From: Aurelia coerulea
Lineage: Eukaryota; Cnidaria; Scyphozoa; Semaeostomeae; Ulmaridae
Direction of reading: 5' to 3'
Assembly (NCBI GenBank): GCA_039566865.1
Contig: CM076949.1
Location: 7,913,501-7,977,500 of the forward strand
Length of the DNA: 64,000 nt
Shown here: in pieces, positions 33,490 to 45,164 of the stretch
Position numbering within the stretch: the stretch's first letter is position 1
Layout of the letters: every line of letters starts with the position of its first letter
Program-made: the position numbers and the translations under genes
Notes under the pieces: model-generated
Databases searched by the model: none
The model's input: the letters and a program-made list of their open reading frames with translations, nothing else
What the model was told of the DNA's origin: nothing

Positions 33490-34862
33490 TATCTGAATGA
33501 AACATAAAGTCCATTCGAGAATAGGTCTTGATCACCATATAATGAGAGCTGCATCAGAGCATCGTTTAAAGACTGATGATTTGTACAAGTGGTCGTAAAG
33601 ATTCAACAATTCCAGTGAGAAAATCTTGTCGTTGAACATCAAAAGAAGCGCAGAGGAACAAAAAGTGCTCCACATCCTCAATGCCATTCGCTTGTTGGGC
33701 ACATCGGGTTTATGGTATCCCTAGAATTATGCACGAATTTGTGGAAATTTAACTTGCTGAGACTAACCCTAAGTTGAGTAAGATAGGATAATCCTATGGG
33801 ATAGTGAATTCCAAAGACAGATTTTACAGGGGGCTGAATTACTGATAAGCTCTTTTTTTAAACAACAACAGAAGGTGCAAGTCTCAATTCAGGCTCAAGC
33901 TTCTTCCATTCGGACAAACAGTTAGGATAGAAGCCAAACTTAAATTTCTCTGTCCTTGCCTTAAATCGCCCAATGGCATTCTGGTCACGAAGACAGTACT
34001 GCGACTGATGAGGAGGGAGAAATGGATCTACTGTATACTCAGGGCTAAGATTATTTACAAAATTGAAGAACAAGGTAAGGTGTCTACTCCATCTTTGGGA
34101 ACTTAGTGACTCTTAGCCAACGCTTCTCTCGAGAAGTTCTCCTCCATGTTCCTGTTACAGCCAAATCAGCAGAATACTAAACAGACTTTAGCTTTTCCAT
34201 GAAATATTGTAAAATGATATTTTGACTGAATTAAAATACCGTAAAAGCTCTATGAAGCCCCATCTCTATTAAGCCCCCCCCCTCTCTGCCCCATCCCCTC
34301 TGAGCCAATATTTCAAATAAGCCCCCCTCTCTATTAAGCCCCCCACTTATATCAAATTCCAGAGGTTACCAAAGATTTTCCATTTATTGAGCTAAATAAG
34401 TGTGCATGTTAATTTAGATATGGCTTGAGATAAAACTTTGTCGAATTAATGTATTTGACTTGTAAAATTTTATGTTGAATTCGCAAAATATGGTATAAAA
34501 GAATTAAAAAGCTACAATATATATCCTTGCCATTTGATTCTGCGAATAAGCCCCTCTTTCTTTTGAAGCACCCTTCTGAAGTGCCGGAAATGAAAAAATA
34601 ATAGAGCTTTACGGTACCTTAGCATGGTAAATAACATCACCATAGTCCGGGTGGGGTGGAACATAGAGCTTGTATAATTTGTTTAGGGCATGCTTGGGCA
34701 GATATTTGGAGAGATAGTTCAGCAAACCAATGCCCTTTCTTGCTTTAGAGATAGCTGATTTCAAGTGAGCAGAAAAAGAAAGCTTTGAGTCCAGGATAAT
34801 TCTTAAATGTTTATGTTCATATCCGAGATCTGAGGTCGGATACTTGTCTCCGTATTCCATCT
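33490..34862 (-). mobile_element. LINE C-terminal region, interrupted by a MITE
   Basis: From 34,860 leftwards: LDSKLSFSAHLKSAISKARK, GLLNYLSKYLP, LYKLYV; after the MITE, LAVTGTWRRTSREK, FVNNLSPEYTVDPFLPPHQS, LSEWKKLEPELRLAPS, LSKLNFHKF and NPMCPTS. There are several stops and frameshifts. The same family as the plus-strand piece at 58,863-59,411. No catalytic motifs remain. Confidence 0.85.
34239..34614. mobile_element. 376-bp MITE, TIR CCGTAAAAGCTCTAT, TA duplication
   Basis: Ends CCGTAAAAGCTCTATG and ATAGAGCTTTACGG between TA dinucleotides (34,237-34,238 and 34,615-34,616). Removing it restores a continuous LINE reading frame. The interior has AAGCCCCCC runs. Relatives at 40,980-41,220 and 43,030-43,550. 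Confidence 0.88.
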
Positions 34863-34864
34863 AG

Positions 34865-37160
34865 GGAGCAGACGCTCCTGCATTTGAATTTGAAACACAA
34901 AAATTGGCATATTACATCAATTTACACAGGATGAGTAAATAAAACATACCGTCTGCAAGGTTATAATTTCACAGTAACTCATCCAATCAATTTGGTAAAA
35001 ACTTCGTTGAATGCCCAAGATTTAATAAGTATCCGAGAGTTTAAAACTTCGATATAAGTGATGACTTTTCAACATCACGAGGGCTTTCGCTAAACCACCT
35101 GTAAACTTTGATAAAAATTTCGTAAGGAATTCCGCCGCCTTAATGCATTGACAAAAGCACGCACTTGGGAGAACTACACATTGCGTGTCATTTGGGGTTT
35201 AATCGGCGGGAGCCTTCCAAACTTGCCAAGGTGCGTGCGATGCTACGCAGAGAAAAATGTCAGTTCCCAAAAGAATGAACATCCAAAAACAATAGAGCAA
35301 GCATTATTCGCAGCAAAACGCTGAAAGGAATGCACATTCTGAAATGGAGGGAAGTGCTTCGAGAGACAAATTTCACAAGAACGGCAGCCACTCTCTGGCA
35401 AAAGAAAAGCATTCAACCATGCGACCTGAATCCAAGAAGTTATATATTGCTTTTGTTGCTGGCATCCCAAGTGAATAATTGTATTATAATTTTACAATTC
35501 AATTCTCTCGTGTTTGCGAGTTGTAACCGAGGCTCCTTGTGATCTCTCGGGAATTTTCCAGGTTCAAGAGCACAAGGTTTCAAACGCTTCAAACTCTTAA
35601 TTTTACCGAGGTCTACCGAAAACAGACTGACCAAAAAAACGAACAAATCGTCAAAACTACCTGACGTCTCGCATCTCATCCTTTTTGAAAGAGTTACCCA
35701 AAGATAACACGAATTCCAATTTTGCAAACTCTCCTGCCGTTTGAGAAGATGTCCCTACAGAAGTTAGGTTCCTCCCTGTGTCCCTGTACCCGGTTTTCCT
35801 AGTATCCCTGTGTCCTGCAAATGTACTACAGCCTCACTCCAAGGACCCTTAACTTACGCTCGTCCAACCTCGTTCCCAGGGTGTTCTGACGTCATACGCT
35901 GGTCACGAAGCCGAATGAACACCCTGGTACACTTGGCATCAATCTTGCCAAAATAAGGCAAGATTCGCCCCATTATGGACTGGCAGTTTGCTAGGCAACG
36001 AAAGTCGATGAAAAATGGTAGTTGCTCTAGCGCTAATTCTGAAGTATATAAATTAAGAAATTGAAAACAAACACTTTGAGTACACTATTTTAGCCCTTTT
36101 TAAGGTATTTAATCATTAATCCGGGGTTAGCAAGTGCATTTAGTAGGAAAACGAGCACGATCCATTTGGGTGGAAAGAGGGCCTAAGTTGAAATTTTCGA
36201 GAATTTCCCCCACAGCTTTGAAAATAGAATGGCTCGTTATTCGGCGAATTTTAGAGATAAATTGGAGATTAAAAGTGTTTTAGTGAAAGAATACAGTTTT
36301 CCGTCGAATTTTGACATGCCGCGGCCGTTTACTCCTCGCAAAACGGAGTTACGGCGTAAAACGGGGTAGGCCGAGATTATTCCCCATTTTTGGGGGGCGC
36401 GCTCCGTTTCTGGGGATAATATTGAACCCCAAATTGTTATTAGACTCGGAGACGAATGGTCTCTTGAAAACTTTTTTCCGTTTTGAAATCGGGCTTGTAA
36501 CCATGGAGCATCTACTCCAAACGTAACGTCGGGTTGGAAAATCGCAACATTTTTTTTCAACCCCCTGTTATGACGTCATAATGACCCCAACATTTCCTGA
36601 AACTCCAAGATTCGGATGCGCCGTGGTCCATTACCCCTCTTAAACTCCTCACTTGCCCCATACACCCCATTGATTTTGTGAAATTAGCGATTCAATAAAG
36701 GCCATTTTTGAATGGGAGCCAGTAATAATCTGATTTTGCTATCGTTTTCGAATAGCCAATCAAGTTGCCGAACGGCCTCTTGTATCCCAGAGTAGAGGTA
36801 GAGCAACGAACTCACTCTGGGGACGAGATTGACGCTCGTCTCATTGAATTAAATTGATGTTGTTGTTGTCACTCCAGTGAGGGACTTAATTCCCAAGAGC
36901 TACAAAACCGGACATAAATATCAATCTGCTACAGTTTTTGTCACAGTCATGCTTCAATCAGAATATAGCCTCTAGAGGAAGGCAGTTTTTACCTTTGTGG
37001 CTTGAACAAACATTTATCTAAGTTCTGATAGAAAGCTTTATGGTACAGCAGTTCTAGAAACTGCTTTTTGTGGCGTTTTAGACTCGATGGTCGTGAGAAT
37101 AAATTAGCAGGTTATTTCAGATATTCTAAGAAAGAATCTGAATCAAAAGGTATCTTGATA
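34865..37160. other. HIRA intron e13-e14, unrecognised
   Basis: A GC-richer patch with a 107-codon minus ORF (36,237-36,560) and its antisense ORF lies here. Neither resembles a family. No splice-linked exon was found. Confidence 0.35.
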
Positions 37161-37164
37161 CACT

Positions 37165-37520
37165 AAAGGTAACTCTGCTTTCCGCTCTAGTGCACAGCGA
37201 GATGCCGTTTCGCAAAACCACTCTCCTCAGAAAACAGTTAATTTCTCCAATATTATTCGGTCTATCGAAAAGCGGTAAAAAGGATGTTGTTCTATATAAT
37301 CTGGGCAATCGAAAGATGTATAAATCGCAATGTTTCCATCAACCCTGGCTTCGCAAATCCTTGCTCAAATCTTTTTGCTGATTTCAGAAAAGTGGATTTA
37401 CCTCCAAAACTACTCGAAAAAGTTTCGATTTTTTTTCGCTCCATCTTTAGCTAAGTAGTTGATCTACAACTTTGCCAAGTCTGATTGAAAAAGCTAGGCT
37501 ATTTTAGGCTATTTTAGGCT
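37165..37520 (+). repeat. Element B, single arm, with empty element-A site
   Basis: Matches the left arm of 25,982-28,145, including ggatgttgttctatataatc. It carries the unoccupied target tttagctaagtagttgatct where copy 1 of element A is inserted in its relative. Confidence 0.7.
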
Positions 37521-37599
37521 TTGGACTGATCAAAGGCATTGTCGAGACTGAACTCATTTTCTTACGAATGTAGTCTTCCTCTTCTCTTCAATGATTGCA

Positions 37600-37830
37600 A
37601 CTGCTGAAAGTATTAAACTGAGCTCACCAAGGAACGAAAGACGATTGTTGCTGCAGAGCTTTCGCCCCTAAGCCCTGAAGTGCTTCGGCCTTGCAGCTTT
37701 GCGACTAGTTGCCGCCATCTTTCGGTTGTGTCAATCAGTGGTCCGGGAAATATCATTTCTAGCCTCTTTTTGGCAGCTACTGAAAATAAACCAATCATTG
37801 GCAAGAAAAAAATCATGTGACCACGAAATT
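37600..37830. repeat. Probable dispersed repeat (ERWRQLVAKLQG-type translation)
   Basis: The minus translation contains TTERWRQLVAKLQGRS. From general familiarity this string recurs in predicted proteins from repeat-rich coral genomes, so I treat it as repeat-derived. That recollection needs a database check. Confidence 0.3.
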
Positions 37831-38274
37831 AGGTCATGTGACCAAAATGAAGCTCTGTGATTGGTAACACAACTTCTTGTGGTACTCGGCCTAAACAGGG
37901 CCAGCCATTTGGCTGGGAAGCCATGAGTCCTAGTATGAGCGAGTAGGGTGGGTGGGTGGTAGCGATTACTAGGACTCAATCGTAATCAGTCTACAAGAAC
38001 ACAAGGAGGAAAACAACCGCTATAAGAATAACTATCGAGTTTCTTAAAGCCATCAACCTGACAACTTTTTGCGTCACATTCTATTCTTGGGAGGCGAAGG
38101 AATGCTCTTGCCACAGCTGCGAGGCACCTTCCTAATGACTTCTTCAGGACAGATCTATCTACTTGCAAAGGTTTTGTAGCTATAGTATCAGAGGCAAACA
38201 TTGATGCAACGTGGTCAAGAGAGACTCACTCAAGATTCGTCACTAGTCTTGAAATAAAGGAGAACAAAGCATAC

Positions 38275-38339
38275 CATCGCATCTTTATCATTACTTGATC
38301 CACTTGTGAATCCTCCAGATCTCATCAAACTTTGTGCAT
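38275..38339 (-). CDS. HIRA: HIRA exon e13: linker before the B domain
   Basis: Encodes D-AQSLMRSGGFTSGSSNDKDA-M. There is no recognisable domain; it is a Ser/Gly-rich linker. It is accepted because it has a good acceptor (TTCTGGTAG), a usable donor (ATG/GTATGC), and phases (1 in, 0 out) that bridge e12 and e14 exactly. Confidence 0.75.
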
Positions 38340-38492
38340 CTACCAGAAAACAAATTTAATCACTATTATACTGCATAAATTGGCCCTTCTCCTACCTTCG
38401 TCCGACACTGGTCACATTAAATCGTCAGATAATATCCGAATGCGAAGAACAATAAAATTAAGAATAATATTATCTCTTACTTTTACTTATTG

Positions 38493-39005
38493 AGCATAGG
38501 GCTGAAATCTTTCATGTCCTTAAAAAGGTGGGTGTAAAATTCTATTCCATTTTTCTTTGAATTGAATGGCTTGAAAGGAACTTATAGTACTTTACTGTAA
38601 ATCTGCCGTGGAACTTTTTTGATATCTTGATTTTTTTCAAAATGGTGGCAATTTAATGATTTTTGAAAAAATTGATGGAACATTTTGAAATCATTTAAAT
38701 CATCGTAGATCCTAAACCAAAGGACGAAGTGTTACATAACCTTCAAGAAAACCATAGTTTATGAAGGCCTACATTATGGTGAAACGCAGAGATCAGTATC
38801 TTGTCTGGTTTAGGATTTAGAAATTTGATGACGTCATAGCTTCAAATTTAATAAATGCCGCCATTTTGAAACTGATCAAGATATCAATAAACTTCCACGG
38901 CAGATATACAGCAAAAAGCGCTAAGTTCCTTCCAAGCCTTTTCATTCAAAGGAAACTGTAATAGAATTCTACAACGACCTTTTTAAAGATTTGAGATATA
39001 TGTTG
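38493..39005. mobile_element. MULE-like MITE, 513 bp
   Basis: Same family as 7,112-8,880. Ends AGCATAGGGCTGAAATC and GATTTGAGATATATGTTG, flanked by acttattg on both sides (8 bp identical, ninth base differs). Confidence 0.75.
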
Positions 39006-39646
39006 ACTTATTGTATTGCTCAATGCTGTTATTGTTGATGTGTACTACTGTATTGCTTTTGTTTTTTGTTGTAATGTTCGTTAATGTTAAATGCCATTGT
39101 TGAATTGTAAGTACCAGTGCAATGGGAGCACGATGACCCTGAGTACTCTCCCATAGCGAATAGTACATTGTAATGAGATATATTTTTCTATCAAAGTGCT
39201 TTTTATGGAGATAAATGAAAAAAAGATACATTCTCACTTCTCTTCCCTTGGATTTTATCCAATGATTTGCGGTGACCAGGGTCAGATAAGAAACTGAGCA
39301 ACTCATTGCAATTTTCAGCTTTGGTATTCCGAAAATTCTCGAATCAGATCGTATAAGAGTATTTTTCAAGAAACTAAGATATACTGACCCAGGGCTGAAA
39401 GTTTCTCAACAGTTTCTTGAAAGGTCCCTCAAACCTTCATTAGTAGGTGGTCTTTTATGCATTTGTGAACATTTCACAGCTAGTCATATGAAGCAACGCC
39501 TGTTTATACATTAATTAAGTAGTAACAAGTCATAACGTACAAGAAACAAGTAGATGCATGCTTTAGACAAAATAAGGACGTTGCTTAATTTCTTGTGATC
39601 TGAGAAATGTTTCTCACAGAAGTTTCTTTTAAAAAAAGTACGCGTA

Positions 39647-40224
39647 CCAGGTGCGCCAAAATAAACTATGCACGTTTGGCAGGCCACAATGAATTTATGA
39701 CTTAATCGTTAGCAGAAAGCCTGAAATAGATACTGGGATATTTAGTAATTTTTTCATTTTCAAGTTTTAGAGCTAGAAGCGAGTTCCTTAAAATGTTCGT
39801 TTTCGACAAAATTTAAAACGATCAAAAAACGTCATTAAAATTTTAAGAGATTCAACACAAATTAACAAACAGAAAACGTTTTCAGGGTGATTTGAGGGTT
39901 TAGTACGAACTCTCGTACAGCAGATTGCAATTGGTCGATTTCTAAATCGCAAATTACCACGAACAAGTTCTCTCTTTGTCTATTCATGCCGATTCTTTGG
40001 AAAACTTGATCGATGTTTTTTATCGTTTTCGATGTTTTTCGAAAATTAAAAGTTTAAGAAACTCGCTTCTAGCCCTAAAAACTGAAAATGAAAAAATTCG
40101 CAAAAAATCTCAGTATCTAATTCAGGATTTTTGCTAACGATTAAGTCATAAATCTTCAAAATTGGTCCAGTGTACTATTTATTGTGGCTTGCCAAACGTG
40201 CATAGTTTATTTTGGCGCACCCGG
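39647..40224. mobile_element. Mariner-like long-TIR MITE, 578 bp
   Basis: TIRs of nearly 200 bp beginning CCAGGTGCGCCAAAATAAAC; TA on both sides (39,645-39,646, 40,225-40,226). The arms share GGCAGGCCACAAT / TTATTGTGGCTTGCC and AGCTAGAAGCGAG. Non-coding. Confidence 0.85.
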
Positions 40225-40229
40225 TATAA

Positions 40230-40975
40230 GCTCGCTATAGGATGCAGCTCACGAGGGAGTTTGTTCCTCTAATAATCCTGAAAATCCTTTCAGCTCCAGT
40301 CATCCTAATTGGTCTTGATTTAGTGGTTCCCGTCAGCAGTGGCTATCGATCTTTCATTCTCGTAAAATGTAACACAATGAAGTTCTACTTTTTTACAAAT
40401 CAAGAAAATTTAGATTTTGCGTCTGACTATTAACATTTCCTTGCATGACAAACTAACTTTAGTGGTGAAGCAAGTTATATTCCACCAGATTAAATAACCG
40501 AAAATTTCATTCTAAGAAAAATTTGGAAAAGAAACCTTCCATTCGTAGTCAATGAGCTTTATTTCTGTGATCTAAGTTAGCATTAGACTTCTTACTGAAT
40601 AATTTAGGCCCCTTTGTCAAATACTTAACCATGTTACATAGTGGAGAAAAAAGAACTATTTGAAAATCATTCCGTTAAATCTTATCCTATCCTTCACAAA
40701 AGTAGGTCTTGCAGACACCAAACGGCTCTCCAACATAATTCATTTGATAGAATACACGAACAATCTCCAAAATAAATTTGCTTCACAATACATTGATTCA
40801 AAGGGATTTCATAAACGGAAACAAACACATAGTTTAGAGTAAACTAGGATACACAAAACGTTACGTTCAATTTTACTTTCCCTGGGGATAACCCATCGAT
40901 GCCTTGAAAGAAAAAATCCGTCAGCTACGTTGGCGGCGAGCAATAAACTTCCCTCCTTAATTGACGGAGTTAAAA
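40230..40975. other. HIRA intron e12-e13, nothing recognised
   Basis: Two ORFs of about 60 codons without resemblance to known proteins; no repeat ends seen. Confidence 0.4.
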
Positions 40976-40979
40976 ATGG

Positions 40980-41225
40980 TTTCCCCTTCGTTAAGTCCCC
41001 TCTCTAATAAGCACCTCTTTTCAAAGCCAAAATATAAAAAACGCTCTCTTGCCCCCCCCCCCCCACTTTACCAAATGCCAGGGGTTACCAAAGGCTTTCC
41101 ATTTTTAGCTAAACAAGTTTGCGTGTCAGTTTGATATGGTTTGGGATAAAAACTGTGTAAAATTTGTGCACTTGACTCGTAATATTGTATGTTGATTCGG
41201 CAAAATATGGGGTAAAAGCTTATCG
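40980..41225. repeat. Relative of the CCGTAAAAGCTCTAT MITE
   Basis: Shares cagaggttaccaaag / caggggttaccaaag, tttccattt, gatatggtt and caaaatatgg in the same order as 34,350-34,500. The TIRs are worn. Confidence 0.55.
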
Positions 41226-41399
41226 CCAGCGTCTCAGGCATCTCTATTTTTATAGCTATCGCGATTGAAGAGCTTGCCTATGTTCAAACAAAGAGGCATT
41301 AGAAACATGTGTGCCCTTCTTTAGTCTCGTATTTGGAGCCTGCTCTGCTCCACACATCTCCATTGATTTACATAAATTAAAAACAAATTTCCTAATCAC

Positions 41400-41604
41400 C
41401 TGACATTTGAGATGCAATTCCTTTCTTCCCTGCCGATGGTGAGTTTAATAACGATTGTTGTGCAAGCATCGCTTTTCTTGCTCTTTCTTGTTGTTGTTGC
41501 TGTTGATGCACCTTCAGTACATCAGGGTTCTCAATGATTGAAGCAGCAAAGTTATTTTTTGATGAAATGATGCTTGTTCCATATGTGTTCTTATGATACG
41601 TAAG
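41400..41604 (-). CDS. HIRA: HIRA exon e12: TYG motif and glutamine-rich linker
   Basis: Sixty-eight codons. The TYG, ASIIENPDVL and run of six Gln followed by ERARKAM match human STYGKSL, AVIENPEML and the R-Q5 tract. Acceptor TTATTCAG, donor CAG/GTGATT; phase 0 in, phase 1 out. This region links the propeller to the B domain and is probably disordered after the Q run. Confidence 0.94.
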
Positions 41605-41873
41605 CTGAATAATATAACAAGAACAGATTTTGTAACATATGCTCCTCGGATTTTGTTTCTTTCATTCAGAAGCCGAGCAGCAGGCCAGGCCTTGCACTTG
41701 TAGCATATTTAGGGCTTAAATGGCATAGTTTTGTAATTGTTTGTCAATGTAAATTTTATGGGTTTTTTGCCAATAATAAGGCTCAATTTGACAATGCATT
41801 CATTTTGCCGGTAAACCAACTTTTACAGTTGAAGCCTTATAAAATTACCGGGTAAAATGAAAATTGGACTTAC

Positions 41874-41979
41874 CTTTTCTTGGTCAGTCATCGCTTTTCC
41901 AAGCTCTGCTGCCGTAAATTCGAGATAGGCCAGCGTCCCGTCTAAAGAGCATGCCATCAGGCGATACCCGCAACGGTTC
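41874..41979 (-). CDS. HIRA: HIRA exon e11: last WD repeat (SLDGTLAYLEF)
   Basis: Encodes NRCGYRLMACSLDGTLAYLE and FTAAELGKAMTDQEK. This matches the human L-VCSMDGSVAFLDF-ELG-EEK segment that closes the propeller. Acceptor TTCATGTAG, donor AAG/GTAAGT; phase 2 in, phase 0 out. A MITE relic begins about 15 bp upstream of its acceptor. Confidence 0.95.
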
Positions 41980-42171
41980 CTACATGAAAATCATACAAAA
42001 AGAACATTGATACAGGTTTCCCAAAAAATGTACCCCGTTTTTGTGGCCACTGCGGAGGAGCTGCAATTTCAATTGTCTCGGTTTTTACAGAGCTGCATCG
42101 GTCAAGCTTCAAATCAGATTTAAGACCTTGCTTTAGCCAATCATACATTTTTGCTGATGGATGCATTCATT

Positions 42172-42788
42172 AACTAGCAGTTCAATTACTGTCCCCTTGT
42201 ATGGATGTTCCATGACAGGACGATCAATTCTAAGGTAAACAAAATTCGTGAAAGAGCATTGCGAATTGTATGCAAAGATAGTGGAAATGATTTTGTAAAT
42301 AATGTAAATAGTTCTGTAACCACGCACAAACGCAATCTGCAGTTGCTTATGATAGAGATTTTCAAAACAAAGAACGATCTCAACCCAACTTTTATGAAAG
42401 ATATCTTTGCAGAAAGAGACAGCTATTATAGTCTGCGTAATGTAAATCATTTGCAACTGCCGAAAGTAAGGACGACAATATATGGTACAGAAAATATTCA
42501 GTATAGAGGCTGCCTTTTATGGTCCTCACTTCCAAGTTTTTTGAAAGACTGTAGCACAATTCAAGAATTTAAAAGAAAAATAAAACAGTGGAATTGCGAT
42601 TCATGCACCTGCAGATTGTGTAAAGTTTTTATCAAAGATTTAGGGTTTTAGATTAATTAATTTTGTCATTTCTGGGTATTGTTTTTCTTTGTAAATTATA
42701 ATGTATTTCTTTTAGTTCTAGTTGGCCTTAATTAGCTGTTATTTTAGCTATTTGAATTATAAAGCCAAAATTAAATAAATCGATAATC

Positions 42789-42820
<32 letters not shown>

Positions 42821-42832
42821 TACAAGTGGTTG
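42172..42832 (+). mobile_element. CR1/L2-like LINE C-terminal fragment
   Basis: Open from about 42,181 (QFNYCPLVWMFHDR) to the stop at 42,649-42,651: NKIRERALRIV, TTHKRNLQLLMIEIFKTKND, LNPTFMKDIFAERD, CRLCKVFIKDLGF. The 3' UTR ends in (ATA)n at 42,788-42,820. More intact than its sister at 16,547. Confidence 0.88.
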
Positions 42833-42833
42833 G

Positions 42834-42950
42834 CTTGATAACGGGCTATGCTCGAAACGTCGTGCTTATTTAAAATTGCACCAAAGTGCTCTTTATTTAC
42901 TTGTTTATCATTGAACAATCGCACTACACGCAACAAGAAGATTCTTTGTT
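42834..42950 (+). mobile_element. Penelope-type 3' end with hammerhead-like motif
   Basis: Starts with TTGATAA, hairpin GGGC-TAT-GCTC (one G.T pair), CGAAACGTCGT (42,834-42,861). It then has the shared 3' segment including ttatttacttgtttatcat and cgcaacaagaag, also found near 58,310-58,353 and, more diverged, near 8,600-8,640. It directly follows the (ATA)n tail of a CR1-like fragment, and both sit inside a MITE. Confidence 0.5.
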
Positions 42951-43029
42951 GCTGATTTATGACAGAAGAATGGCAAAATAAATGGTTGCTTCAAAAACAG
43001 CACTGCTATTGTTCTCCAGCATTGTCATC

Positions 43030-43556
43030 ATCAAGTACAGTAAAAGACCGCGTATAAGAACCTACAATTTTGCAAGTCAGCCTGACTAGGTTCATATGTG
43101 TTGGGTATTTAGTGAAAAATGAGGATGTTCAGGTTCTTAAATTGGTTCTTATTCTATTCAGGGCTTCGGTGAGTTTTTTTTCTTCAGATTCAAACTTCAG
43201 GCCTATTACTTACTGTCAGTTCACATCACTTGAGTTTACGAGGTATTATTCAAAACAGAATCTGTGGAACAATCAGAAATTTGTATATAATCCAAAGAAA
43301 AGCCTTCATAAGCTTCTCGTCAGATGATATAAAAATGTATGCTTCTTCCACGAACTCCTGTTGTGAATAAGACCCCATGATCTCTACAAATGAGAACCTA
43401 TTTCAAATTTCAGGCTGAAAGGGTTCTTAAACAATGGGTCTAATTGCAAAAGAGGGGGCATGTTTAACATTTTGGCTCAGAGGAGAGGGGCTTATCAGAG
43501 ATGGGGACTTACTAGAGAGGGGGCTAAATAGAGATTGTACGGTGATCCTTTTGCTT
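43030..43556. repeat. Element with ends related to the CCGTAAAAGCTCTAT MITE
   Basis: Left gtacagtaaaagaccgcgta, right ctaaatagagattgtacggt, with AGGGG-rich right interior (gagaggggcttatcagagat) inverted relative to 34,270-34,340. The middle contains a non-gene-like ORF. It ends 10 bp from the donor of HIRA e10. Confidence 0.45.
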
Positions 43557-43566
43557 ATTGACTTAC

Positions 43567-43637
43567 CAGGATAAGTCCATAATTGTACTTTTGAAAAGAT
43601 CATGAGTTACAACCAATGGGCGCTTTAAAGATGTGAG
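43567..43637 (-). CDS. HIRA: HIRA exon e10: LKRPLVVTHDLF strand
   Basis: Encodes LTSLKRPLVVTHDLFKST and IMDLS, corresponding to human LTCLKRPLVVIHELFDKSIMDISW. Acceptor TTATTTGCAG, donor CTG/GTAAGT; the final Trp codon is split TG/G with e11. Phase 0 in, phase 2 out. Confidence 0.95.
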
Positions 43638-43671
43638 CTGCAAATAAAAAACGCAAATATGATACATGATT

Positions 43672-43810
43672 CTGTAGCATAGGTTTCAAATCTTTGAAAA
43701 TGGATGTGTAAAATCCTACTACCTATTTCTTTGAACCGAATGGCTTGAAAAAGAGTTTGCTAGACTCTACTACAGTCGTGGCAAAAAATTTAAGACTACA
43801 TTTTTGCCAA
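43672..43810. repeat. MULE-like MITE, left end only
   Basis: agcataggtttcaaatcttt and tgtgtaaaatcctactacct as in the full copies; the right end was not found. Confidence 0.55.
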
Positions 43811-44409
43811 CAACGTTTCTTGGCGTAACGATGTGGAACCCTACCACTCTGCCTATTTTACTCTCTTGGAGCTCATTCAGATCAACTTTCCATGTAGATT
43901 CCAAATTTCGATGTTATTTTTTGAATTTCGGCGCCATTTTTTGCTATGATGTCACAATTAAATATATGGAAATTCTCGGAAATTACAGTGCTTCTGCCGA
44001 CAAGGGGTGTCACCCAAGAATTGTGCTACTCAGCTGGATTTGACATCAATTATGCACAATTAATTTATATGATTTGTCTGCAAAATATCGAAACTCCATG
44101 AAGAATATTGCTTCAGGGAAAAAGGTAGTAGAGGGCCTTCAGTCCACAGCTATGGCCATAAGTTTGAGACCAGCCCTTAGATTTTTAGTTTGAAGTTACA
44201 AATCACATAGTTATTCAAATTAATGTTCAAGAATTATTTTATTATTTGAATCCTCGAACATCACAAGGCTCTTACCTTGAGGTTGCTGATTACACACGTA
44301 GATGCTAACATAATTCAAATACAACGTCTTGTAGCGAAATCATAGATATGATGTCAAGAGATACGCAGAATAACAAAGAGTTAGTTAATTCGATATTTAA
44401 ACTACTCAC

Positions 44410-44460
44410 CCATATTGAAAGAGATCGATCTCTGCTTCCAATTGCGCAACAGGCGTATTG
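44410..44460 (-). CDS. HIRA: HIRA exon e9: strand GSRDRSLSIW of the last blades
   Basis: Seventeen codons, QYACCAIGSRDRSLSIW, matching the human CCCAVGSKDRSLSVW motif. Acceptor CGTCTTTCAG, donor TGG/GTGAGT; phase 0 at both ends. It is one of the shortest exons, isolated by introns of 4.8 kb and 0.8 kb. Confidence 0.95.
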
Positions 44461-44643
44461 CTGAAAGACGAAAAATCACTTGAAAGGAAGTTGCTGTGAA
44501 AGCTTTTGGTTGCATTAATCGTCATCCTCAAAAGACAGTTGACTTTTAACAGAACAATTTCCTTTACCATATACCATGAGAGATCTGGATAGCCTTAACC
44601 ATCAGATGGTCACTGCAGCAGGTGTGAAAGAGTTCAGCATTAA

Positions 44644-45164
44644 CCCTATCTGACCTGGGTGTTTTGAAACACCCCCTGTTTATCTCTGTTGTCATATGAG
44701 ATATGGCAACCAAATTTGGCACAAAGGTAGTTAATTATATAAACAATGAAAATTTGAAATTATAATTCAATTAGCGATGCTGTTGTTGTTGCTATAGCAT
44801 GGTGATCGTTATGATGTCATGTGACGTTATATAATGACAGCTTGCTAAAAGGTCCTGAACCTTGACTTTTCATAAAGAAATGAAAGATATAGATCAAAAT
44901 ATATATAAATTCATAATTCAGACTTAATTGGGCCAATCGAAAATGATTAAGAGAGATACAAAGTATGTTTTTCACAGAATGTGGTATGAAAAATTGGTAA
45001 CCATGGAGACAAGGCTAAAAATAGAATGTCAAAATTGTTGCAGTTTAATTGCTCTATGATACAAAGTTAAACTTACGAAATCTCAGAGACGTGCTGCATA
45101 CATGGAAAAATGTGTAAACAAAAATATATTAGGGGGGCACAATGCGCCCCCATGTCAGATAGGG
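44644..45164. mobile_element. piggyBac-like MITE, TTAA duplication
   Basis: CCCTATCTGAC at the left and GTCAGATAGGG at the right, each bordered by TTAA (44,640-44,643 and 45,165-45,168). TTAA target and CCC-starting TIR are the piggyBac signature. 521 bp, no transposase. Confidence 0.8.

Larger units (their letters stand above)
41993..43030. mobile_element. Tc1/mariner-like MITE split by retroelements
   Basis: Left part (caggtttcccaaaaaatgta, ccccgtttttgtggccactg, ggaggagct, cttgctttagccaatcatac) and right part from about 42,950 (gctgatttatgacag ... gcttcaaaaacagcac) match 55,230-55,440 in order. The space between them holds a CR1-like fragment and a Penelope 3' end. Confidence 0.65.

Noticed and set aside
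36237..36560. 107-codon minus ORF
   Set aside because: No conserved motif; a same-size antisense ORF shares its bases, as expected from locally higher GC.
37613..37660. 24-bp extra HIRA exon (QQSSFVP) between e13 and e15
   Set aside because: Phase would fit, but the acceptor is poor, the region looks like a dispersed repeat and the real B-domain exon at 28,732-28,820 fills the gap.
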